From Clostridia bacterium (GTDB lineage Bacteria > Bacillota > Clostridia > Peptostreptococcales > Anaerovoracaceae): a stretch of DNA of 34,961 bases. A model generated the notes under the pieces. The model worked only from the letters and a program-made list of their open reading frames with translations. It had not been told where the DNA came from and made no database searches. The stretch covers positions 1-34,961 of the forward strand of contig JAILDA010000028.1 of assembly GCA_024689865.1 (NCBI GenBank), given 5' to 3'. Positions within the stretch are counted from its first letter, which is position 1. Every line of letters begins with the position of its first letter. The translations under genes and the position numbers were made by a program. This document shows, one piece after another, positions 19,042 to 25,954 of this stretch.

Positions 19042-20259
19042 TCAAACGCGCTTTCTGAGTATGTCCTGAGCCTTTATTCCGTCCGGTGCGCTTATCCTAA
19101 GGCGCCTCATCGGGACCGCGGAACGCTGCATTGATTCGCCGTCTTCGCTCTCGATGCTCTCCACTGTAAAACTGCGGCCCGCGCTTCCGGGACTTAAGAT
19201 CTCTAGTTTATCGCCCACGGCAAACGGATTTCTGGTCTCGATCAGGAGCTTTCCGTCCGCGCTGTCCTTAAGGGCAGAAGCCACGAACAGAGTGTTGCGG
19301 ATGTATCCGGAAGTATCCGGGGCTACGGACTCCGGGTCTCCGAGATAGAAACCCGTGCAGAACGGCCTGTGACTGGTGGTGTCCAGTTCGCTCCTCGCCT
19401 GATCCGCGTTTATCTTTCCGTCGATCAGCATCCTGTACGCGTTTACCACCGTGCCTATGTAGAACGGAGTCCTCATGCGGCCTTCTATCTTAAAGCTGCA
19501 GATGCCTGCGGCAGCCATCTTATCCAGTATGTCCGCGCAGCACATCTCCTTGGACGACAGTATCGCCATTCCGTTCTCGCTCTCTTCCACCTTAAAGAAC
19601 TCGCCGGGGCGCTTCTCTTCCATAAGGTAATAGTTCCAGCGGCATGTCTGGGCGCACTGTCCGCGGTTGCCGCTGCGTCCCGCAAGGAAAGCGCTCAGCA
19701 TGCAGCGTCCGGAATAAGACATGCACATCGCTCCGTGTATGAAGCCTTCCAGCTGAAGGTCCGCCGGGGTGTTGGCCCTTATCTCCGCTATCTGCTCCAG
19801 CGAAAGTTCTCTTGCAAGCACTATCCTGGAAGCTCCCAGATCGTAGTACACCTTTGCCGCACGGTAATTCATGCAGTTGGCCTGGGTGCTTACGTGCACC
19901 TCCAGATCCGGTACGTTCTCCTTTATCTGCGCAACTGCGCCTATGTCGGACACTATCACGGCGTCCGCTCCTATGTCCTTCAGAAAGCGCGCGTATTCTC
20001 CCAGCCTTGGTATCTCGTCGTTATTGGCAAAGCAGTTGACCGTCACGTACATCCTTCTGCCGTTGGAATGTATGAATTCTGAGGCTTCCTTAAGTCCTGC
20101 CTCATCGAATCCCGCGGACGATGCCCTTAGCTGCATGAACGGTCCGCCCAGGTATACTGCGTCCGCTCCGAACCTGACAGCAGTCCTTACCGCTTCCATG
20201 TCTCCTGACGGGGCCAGCAGCTCCGGCTTCCTGCCGTCTTTCATCGTTATCTCTTTCAT
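19042..20259 (-). CDS. U32 family peptidase (collagenase-like / tRNA-hydroxylation TrhP type)
   Basis: 405 aa; KPELLAPSGDMEAVRTAVRFGADAVYLGG, EGFIHGAMCMSYSGRCMLSAFLAGRSGNRGQCAQTCRW, SFKIEGRMRTPFYIGTVVNAYR. Confidence 0.92.
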   Translation of the reverse strand: MKEITMKDGRKPELLAPSGDMEAVRTAVRFGADAVYLGGPFMQLRASSAGFDEAGLKEASEFIHSNGRRMYVTVNCFANNDEIPRLGEYARFLKDIGADAVIVSDIGAVAQIKENVPDLEVHVSTQANCMNYRAAKVYYDLGASRIVLARELSLEQIAEIRANTPADLQLEGFIHGAMCMSYSGRCMLSAFLAGRSGNRGQCAQTCRWNYYLMEEKRPGEFFKVEESENGMAILSSKEMCCADILDKMAAAGICSFKIEGRMRTPFYIGTVVNAYRMLIDGKINADQARSELDTTSHRPFCTGFYLGDPESVAPDTSGYIRNTLFVASALKDSADGKLLIETRNPFAVGDKLEILSPGSAGRSFTVESIESEDGESMQRSAVPMRRLRISAPDGIKAQDILRKRV

Positions 20260-20636
20260 TTCAGCACCTTAAAACTGTTTCTGTTATATTCAATTATCCC
20301 GTCTCCGCTCATCCTGGCAAGTTCCCTGGACAGCGCGCTCCTGTCGCAGCCCAGATACTCCGCCATCTCTTCCCTGCTGAGCGGCACGCTGAATCCGCAG
20401 CCGTTCTCTTCCTTGTACAGTTCCAGAAAGGCTGTTATCTTTTCCCTTAAACTGTGCTTAAGCAGCACCCGGACGCGGTCGTTCATGTCCAGCATTTTCT
20501 GCGCCAGTCCGGCCGTAAGCCGCGTCGTTTCATCCGGGCCTTCGCCCAGGCATTGCTTAAGCTGAAGCGATTCCGCTTCCGTTAGAAGCGCCTGCGGACC
20601 TGCGACGTGCATCATTTTCGTTTCATTCGGTGTCAT
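20256..20636 (-). CDS. Crp/Fnr-type winged-helix DNA-binding protein lacking a cNMP-binding domain
   Basis: 126 aa; linker helix followed by Crp HTH (PLSREEMAEYLGCDRSALSRELARMSGDGIIEYNRNSFKVL). GGAGGATCC-ATG start context; stop overlaps the U32 start (ATGA). Confidence 0.8.
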   Translation of the reverse strand: MTPNETKMMHVAGPQALLTEAESLQLKQCLGEGPDETTRLTAGLAQKMLDMNDRVRVLLKHSLREKITAFLELYKEENGCGFSVPLSREEMAEYLGCDRSALSRELARMSGDGIIEYNRNSFKVLK

Positions 20637-20648
20637 GGATCCTCCGCC

Positions 20649-22451
20649 CTACCTTCCGTACCTGAAATTGGTCTTCTCGTAGAATTCCATGTAATTATGG
20701 TTGTATAAGCTGCTCTGCAGTTCCAGCGGCAGCTCGCCGGCGAACCACGAGGTCCCTGTTATCATGCAGCGCCCGTCCTCCAGGATCGCAGGCACGTCTT
20801 CCGACAGAGCCTGCGATGCCTTCATGAACGAAGGCCCGCCAAGTCCGCAGAGCCTAAACAGCTCCGGCATCAGAAATGCCGTTGACAAAGTACGTCCCGT
20901 TCCGCTGAATTCGACGCCCAGCTTAGCCTTCGCGGCGCTGTTAGCCCAGATGATGTATCTGGTATCCGCTGCACGGACGACGGCGGCCCTTGTAAATACA
21001 TCCAAAGCTCCGCCCAGATCCGGAGCGCATTTGGAATAGATCACTACCACCACAGGCTCCTCGTCCGCCTCCATCCTGTCCAGCATCGTGCCCAGGTAGA
21101 AAAAGCTGTCCTTTATCGCCCCGAAATAGTTGTTCAAAACATTCCTCTGCGCAGCGGGTATGCCCTCGTTGATGATGATCCCGTAGTGCGAAGACTCGCT
21201 GTCATAAGGCGCGGAATTCTGCGTAGATGCGGCAAAAATGAACTGCCTTGCATTGCCCTTCGAAAGACCTTCTCTCCACATGTCGTAGACCTTTGAATAA
21301 AGCATCCAGTCTGTGTTTCCGCCGGCGGTGTCTCCGACCGGACCTTCCGTATACGCAGGGAAACTAAAGCTTTCGAAGCCGAGGTAATCGCACACCCTTT
21401 CTGTGTTTCGGCTGCCGGGAGCCACAGGCTGAACGCCCTGAGTCCCGTAGCCCTGGGATCTAAGGTAGTGCACGTAGGAATTTGTGTAAGTCCTTATCGT
21501 TCCGGGCGAAACGTAACCTGTAAGGAGGCTCCTTGCGGGGCCTGCGGATGAGTCCCTGAAGCCGCCTGTCACCAATGATCCGGTCAATGCGAACGCCCTG
21601 ATGCGGTCGTAGTCCTCGTAAGCCGACGCTACGTCCGATATGTCCGTATAATCCGCAAATGACTCCAGCTGTATCGCCACTATGCTTACCGCTTTATCGT
21701 CTGTAATGTCCGCAGCCTCGTATGCCTTAAGCATTTCTGCTGCGCTTTCCGCCGAGTAACCTCCCGGAGCCGGCTCCGCAGAGTCTCTGACTGCGGTAAG
21801 CATCAGCGGGTATATGAATCCCCTCGTAACGTACTGCCTGGCATCTTCTCCCAACTCAAGCGTTCCGCCGTACTGCGGCTCCACAGGATACTTTGCGGTA
21901 TTCGTCACCTGCTTAAACCCCCAGACAGAAAACCCCGCCAGAACAGCCAGAAATATTATCCTGCCCGCAAACCACGGGGTCTTTCTCTTAAGGAACAGCA
22001 CTAACAGAAGCGTCGTTACCGCGACGAGGTAGATGACGCAGAGCACGCTCAGAAGGTCCAGTCTAACTTTTGAAGCGTCGGAGATGTAATCGAATGCTTC
22101 CCCGGACACTATGTCCGAAAACCATATCGTCTCTGACGTCTGCTTCAGCTTCAGCGACTCCAGAAAACTGAATAACAACACGCCTCCGGAAGACAGAAGG
22201 AAGGACAGCCACGGCCTTCCGACTATCATGTATACCGCAAGATGCAGCAGGACCACAGGCGCCAGATTGAACAGAAGCAGACGCGCGGCCGCAAAGTAGC
22301 TCCTAAACAGGCCGGATCCAAGACCGCCCGTTCCCAGAGCCAGCGATAGCACGCCGGTCGCCGCGCCGAATATTATAAGAAGAAGCACAGCCACGATCAC
22401 AAGGCCCGGCTTCCGTTCTCTTTTATTTGTTTTTTCCTGATCCTTTGCCAT
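20649..22451 (-). CDS. LTA synthase/sulfatase-superfamily-like membrane protein, probably catalytically inactive
   Basis: 600 aa; N-terminal TM helices then alkaline-phosphatase-fold landmarks (VSIVAIQLESFADY, SLLTGY, RSQGYGTQGVQP, PVVVVIYSKCAPDLG). Metal/nucleophile residues are substituted. Confidence 0.72.
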   Translation of the reverse strand: MAKDQEKTNKRERKPGLVIVAVLLLIIFGAATGVLSLALGTGGLGSGLFRSYFAAARLLLFNLAPVVLLHLAVYMIVGRPWLSFLLSSGGVLLFSFLESLKLKQTSETIWFSDIVSGEAFDYISDASKVRLDLLSVLCVIYLVAVTTLLLVLFLKRKTPWFAGRIIFLAVLAGFSVWGFKQVTNTAKYPVEPQYGGTLELGEDARQYVTRGFIYPLMLTAVRDSAEPAPGGYSAESAAEMLKAYEAADITDDKAVSIVAIQLESFADYTDISDVASAYEDYDRIRAFALTGSLVTGGFRDSSAGPARSLLTGYVSPGTIRTYTNSYVHYLRSQGYGTQGVQPVAPGSRNTERVCDYLGFESFSFPAYTEGPVGDTAGGNTDWMLYSKVYDMWREGLSKGNARQFIFAASTQNSAPYDSESSHYGIIINEGIPAAQRNVLNNYFGAIKDSFFYLGTMLDRMEADEEPVVVVIYSKCAPDLGGALDVFTRAAVVRAADTRYIIWANSAAKAKLGVEFSGTGRTLSTAFLMPELFRLCGLGGPSFMKASQALSEDVPAILEDGRCMITGTSWFAGELPLELQSSLYNHNYMEFYEKTNFRYGR

Positions 22452-22525
22452 GATGCGTAAAGATCTCCTGATCCATATGATTTTTTCGTCCGGGACATGA
22501 AAACAGCCCCGGTTTTCAGGCAGTC

Positions 22526-22554
22526 ATTCTACCATTTTTTCGTTGCGAAGGCAA
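22526..22554 (-). promoter_or_regulatory. Putative promoter for the LtaS-like/Crp-HTH/U32 operon
   Basis: Minus strand TTGCCT-17 nt-TAGAAT with TGG extended -10; upstream of the 22451 start. Confidence 0.5.
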
Positions 22555-22578
22555 CATTAATACCGCTCCAATAAAAAA

Positions 22579-22607
22579 GCGCAGACAAGCGTTCTGCCTG
22601 TCTGCGC
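22579..22607 (-). terminator. Intrinsic terminator downstream of the SPFH-partner gene
   Basis: GCGCAGACA/TGTCTGCGC 9-bp stem followed on the minus strand by TTTTTTAT. Confidence 0.85.
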
Positions 22608-22621
22608 GAATGTTGCAAAAG

Positions 22622-23137
22622 CTACCTGAACGTGCTCTTGTTAAGGCCTGTGGTGTTGTGCCGCCTTATATGGGAACGCTTGAGCTCGTCCGCGGCGCAT
22701 TCAACTTCGTGCGACGCGCCCAGATCTACGCCCGCGCGCCTCTTTAACGCAGCCTCCTCACGGAACTGCTTGGCAAGCCAGTCGTTCTTGCGGTCTTCGA
22801 AAAGAACGCTCTGAGTCTTAACGTCTACGGGACCGGACTTGTATCCGGAGTATGCGCTCCGGCTGCCGGTATTGCTGCTCCCGTAAGTTGCCCCGGGAAC
22901 GTTGCGGAAAGACTGAGACTGCCTTGCGCGGTCCATGCTCTCCTGCTGCGCGTCATAGACCCTTCCGGACTGACTGCGCACTCCCTGCGACTGCTGGGAC
23001 GGCATCCTGAACTGCTGCTGCCGTTGGTTCATTTGCTGAATTCTGGCAGCCTTGGACGCGCCCGACGCCACCTTGGCAATGATCGTGATGACCACGACCA
23101 TCCATATTATGCCGAATAGAATGGAGACTACTTCCAT
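22622..23137 (-). CDS. Hypothetical single-TM protein with Gln/Ser-rich linker
   Basis: 171 aa; N-terminal TM (VSILFGIIWMVVVITIIAKVA), Q/S-rich middle and charged C-terminus; starts 2 nt after the SPFH gene stop. Confidence 0.75.
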   Translation of the reverse strand: MEVVSILFGIIWMVVVITIIAKVASGASKAARIQQMNQRQQQFRMPSQQSQGVRSQSGRVYDAQQESMDRARQSQSFRNVPGATYGSSNTGSRSAYSGYKSGPVDVKTQSVLFEDRKNDWLAKQFREEAALKRRAGVDLGASHEVECAADELKRSHIRRHNTTGLNKSTFR

Positions 23138-23139
23138 GG

Positions 23140-24033
23140 TTACTTAGCGCTTTCCTTAAGTGCTGCGATCGTCCCCGCCAGATTAGCGATGTCCGAGGGA
23201 ACGATTATCTTGGTGGCCTGACCGTCTGCCATGGCCTCTGCGGTCTCGAAGGACTTGAGCTTTATGTAGCCCTCGCCCGGAGCAGCCTCGTTGATCAGCC
23301 TTATGGATTCGGCCTTTGCACGCTGTACTGCCAGCAGAGCTTCGGCTTCACCTTCCGCCTCCTTGATGCGCTGTTCCTTAACAGCTTCCGCGTGGAGGAT
23401 GGCTGCCTGCTTTTCACCTTCTGCCATGGTGATCGCGGACTGCTTCTTACCTTCTGCGGTAAGGATGGCTTCTCTCTTTTCACGCTCTGCCTTCATCTGC
23501 TTTTCCATTGCATCCTGGATGCTCTTGGGCGGCTCTATGTTCTTGACCTCTACACGGCTTACCTTGATGCCCCACTTATCGGTGGCTTCGTCCAGGATGG
23601 CTGTGATGCGCGCGTTGATGGCATCGCGGCTGGTGAGTGTTTCATCGAGAGTCATGGAACCTATTATGTTACGAAGGGTCGTAGCGGAGAGGTTCTCGAT
23701 GGCTGCCAGCGGTCTTTCAACGCCGTAGGCGAAAGCCTTGGGGTCGAAGATGTAGAAGAATACTACGGAGTCTACGCGCATGGTAACGTTATCCTTTGTG
23801 ATAACGGGCTGCGGCTCGAAGTCCGCTACCTGTTCCTTGAGGGAGACTCTCTTCTTTATCTTGTAGAAGATGGGGATCCTGAAGTGCGGACCGGCGTTCC
23901 ATGTGGAGTGGTATTTACCGAGGAGCTCCACGATGTAAGCGTAGGCCTGAGGCACTATTACGATGCATCTGATGAGCAGGATGACTACTATTACTGCTAC
24001 TACTATTGCTATTATCGTTCCGATATCTGGCAT
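23140..24033 (-). CDS. SPFH/Band 7 (stomatin/QmcA-like) membrane protein
   Basis: 297 aa; N-terminal TM, VPQAYAYIVELLGKYHSTWNAGPHFRIPIF, SLKEQVADFEPQPVITKDNVTMRVDSVVFFYI, Ala/Glu-rich coiled coil. Confidence 0.95.
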   Translation of the reverse strand: MPDIGTIIAIVVAVIVVILLIRCIVIVPQAYAYIVELLGKYHSTWNAGPHFRIPIFYKIKKRVSLKEQVADFEPQPVITKDNVTMRVDSVVFFYIFDPKAFAYGVERPLAAIENLSATTLRNIIGSMTLDETLTSRDAINARITAILDEATDKWGIKVSRVEVKNIEPPKSIQDAMEKQMKAEREKREAILTAEGKKQSAITMAEGEKQAAILHAEAVKEQRIKEAEGEAEALLAVQRAKAESIRLINEAAPGEGYIKLKSFETAEAMADGQATKIIVPSDIANLAGTIAALKESAK

Positions 24034-24119
24034 TTCATTCCTCCTTTTGATCTTAACGATACATTGGTGTTGTTTTCAGATCTGACTGTCTTGCTGTTTT
24101 CAGCCGTACAGTTTTTTAT

Positions 24120-24128
24120 ATTATAACA
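24120..24128 (-). promoter_or_regulatory. Putative extended -10 promoter for the SPFH gene
   Basis: Minus strand TGTTATAAT; weak -35. Confidence 0.4.
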
Positions 24129-24159
24129 TACGACGCGGCGTTAGGACATAATTTTTGAA

Positions 24160-24188
24160 AAAGGCCGGAGCGATAGGCCCCGGCCTTT
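24160..24188 (-). terminator. Intrinsic terminator downstream of hsp20
   Basis: AAAGGCCGG/CCGGCCTTT stem followed on the minus strand by TTTTTCAAAAATT. Confidence 0.82.
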
Positions 24189-24217
24189 GCCGTTATGTTT
24201 TGTTCTGCCCCAGACTA

Positions 24218-24601
24218 TTACAGGATCTCCAGCCTCTTGGTCTTAGGCTCTTCCGGCTGTTTCTTAGGCATCGTCAGCTTAAGCACACCGTCCGTGTAGC
24301 TTGCTGAGATCTTCTCGGGATCCACGCCGCTGATGTCGAAGCTCCTGCTGTAGCTGCCGTAGCTTCTCTCGGAGCGGATGACTCTGCCCTCGCTGTCCTT
24401 TTCCTCGTGTTCGTTGTTCCTGGTAGCGGTTATCACCATGGTGTCGTCCTGAAGGTCGATATGTATGTCTTCTTTCTTGAACCCGGGAAGATCCGCCTCA
24501 AGAATGTAATTGCCGTCCTTTTCCGTAATGTCTGTACGGAACTCCGGGAACGGGTTGTAGCTTCTCATATATCTGCGTGCATAAGGTGTAAGTTCGAACA
24601 T
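24218..24601 (-). CDS. Hsp20/alpha-crystallin family small heat shock protein
   Basis: FRTDITEKDGNYILEADLPGFKKEDIHIDLQDDTMVITATR...GVLKLTMPKK. Preferred start MFELTPY at 24601 behind GGAGGG. Confidence 0.95.
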   Translation of the reverse strand: MFELTPYARRYMRSYNPFPEFRTDITEKDGNYILEADLPGFKKEDIHIDLQDDTMVITATRNNEHEEKDSEGRVIRSERSYGSYSRSFDISGVDPEKISASYTDGVLKLTMPKKQPEEPKTKRLEIL

Positions 24602-24697
24602 TTTTGTTCCCTCCTTTTGTTTCATTTCTTTTTACATCTAAAAGATAACGCCCCATTGTGACGGTATTTTTACGCAAATGTGAAGGAAAAGTGAATT

Positions 24698-24724
24698 TTA
24701 GCACTCTTGATGCAAGAGTGCTAA
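24698..24724. promoter_or_regulatory. CIRCE element (HrcA operator)
   Basis: Exact TTAGCACTC-N9-GAGTGCTAA, about 97 bp upstream of the hsp20 start. Confidence 0.97.
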
Positions 24725-24801
24725 CCGCGGCGCGGAAGAATGTCCGGCATAGATCATGCATATAAAACCCGGGGTGCGCTTCTTATGGCAAAAAAAGATA
24801 C

Positions 24802-24834
24802 TGCCGGGAACCTTTTCAGGAGGCTTTCCCGGCA
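24802..24834 (-). terminator. Intrinsic terminator downstream of the PocR-AraC regulator
   Basis: TGCCGGGAA/TTCCCGGCA stem followed on the minus strand by TATCTTTTTTT. Confidence 0.8.
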
Positions 24835-24864
24835 ATACCCAGCACAGAAAGTATTATAAAGAAT

Positions 24865-25779
24865 TCAGATCTTTTTCTTGTATCTAAGCGGAGTGGTACC
24901 TTCCAACTGTCTGAACACCTTGGTGAAGTAGCTCTGATCCGAGAATCCGCAGCGTTTGGCGGTCTCCGCGATAGGCACGCCCTCGGAGAGCATGGCCTTG
25001 CTTCTTTCTATCCTTACCTGAGTAAGATAGGCGTTTACAGTGGTGCCCTGCTCCCTTTTGTACACCCGGCACAGGTACGATGTTGTCATGCCCGCGTGCT
25101 TGGCGATGTCCAGGAGCGAGATGTCCCTTCCGAAGTTTTCTTCTATAAAGCTGTTTACCTCTTTGACCGTTGCAGCGGGGTCTATCCTGTTCGCTTTGGC
25201 CCAGGCACTGACCGTGCCTTCTTCCATACGTGTCAGATAATCCTCGCTCCGGTGGTCTGCTTCGCTGAGGAAGGCAGCGGAGTAGACCAGGAGCTGAGAA
25301 AAAGCGTTTACCCGCTTGGGATCTATATAGGGTATCTGCCCCATACGGCCCATTATCGCGTCCACAGTCTGCGGATCCAGTCCCATTACGCCGCTTAAGT
25401 CGTAATCCCTGAAGTCCTGGGGATCCTCCATTATGAAGGGCCCGACCGTAAGCCTGTTGAGGTCCCCGTTTGATCCGGGTACGGCAGAGGTTATGCAGGA
25501 AAGACCCAAAGGACATTCGTAAAGGTACTTTCCGTCCTCGCGCTCCGAGGCTTTGGCTGTAAAACTGTGAAGACGCTTGCAGTCTTGTTTGGAGATGCCT
25601 GTTCCGGAGCAGACGTCGCACGCGTCGCAGCAATATCCGCTGGCCGACAGGACCGTTCCGTCCGGGGCACACAGCTCGCATCCCATTCCGCTTGCCGAGG
25701 CGAAGGCCTGGACGCAGCCTTCTGCAAGTTCAATATCGATGCCGGTAACCTGTGCCAATTGATCTCCTTGATTAGACAT
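24865..25779 (-). CDS. AraC family regulator with N-terminal PocR sensory domain
   Basis: 304 aa; Cys-rich N-terminal PocR-like domain, C-terminal double HTH (DISLLDIAKHAGMTTSYLCRVYKREQGTTVNAYLTQVRIERSKAML...SDQSYFTKVFRQLEGTTPLRYKK). Confidence 0.9.
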   Translation of the reverse strand: MSNQGDQLAQVTGIDIELAEGCVQAFASASGMGCELCAPDGTVLSASGYCCDACDVCSGTGISKQDCKRLHSFTAKASEREDGKYLYECPLGLSCITSAVPGSNGDLNRLTVGPFIMEDPQDFRDYDLSGVMGLDPQTVDAIMGRMGQIPYIDPKRVNAFSQLLVYSAAFLSEADHRSEDYLTRMEEGTVSAWAKANRIDPAATVKEVNSFIEENFGRDISLLDIAKHAGMTTSYLCRVYKREQGTTVNAYLTQVRIERSKAMLSEGVPIAETAKRCGFSDQSYFTKVFRQLEGTTPLRYKKKI

Positions 25780-25810
25780 AATACTTTTGGTAAAATCAAC
25801 TTACACGGAT

Positions 25811-25839
25811 AATATAACACAAATTGTTATGATTGTGAA
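25811..25839 (-). promoter_or_regulatory. Putative promoter of the PocR-AraC regulator
   Basis: Minus strand TTCACA-17 nt-TATATT (plus: AATATA 25811-25816, TGTGAA 25834-25839). Confidence 0.6.
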
Positions 25840-25864
25840 CACTTTTGTTCAAAAAAATCACAAT
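25832..25864. repeat. Nested inverted repeats in the divergent intergenic region (candidate operator)
   Basis: ATTGTGA (25832-25838) / TCACAAT (25858-25864), and nested TGAACA-CTTT-TGTTCA (25836-25851), overlapping the predicted AraC -35. Confidence 0.6.
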
Positions 25865-25954
25865 TATTCGCAAATTTCCTGACAATAATTTAAGTTTTTT
25901 ATTGTAGCCCTGCAAAATGAAACAGCAGCATTTAATGGATATAATGGTAGAGGC

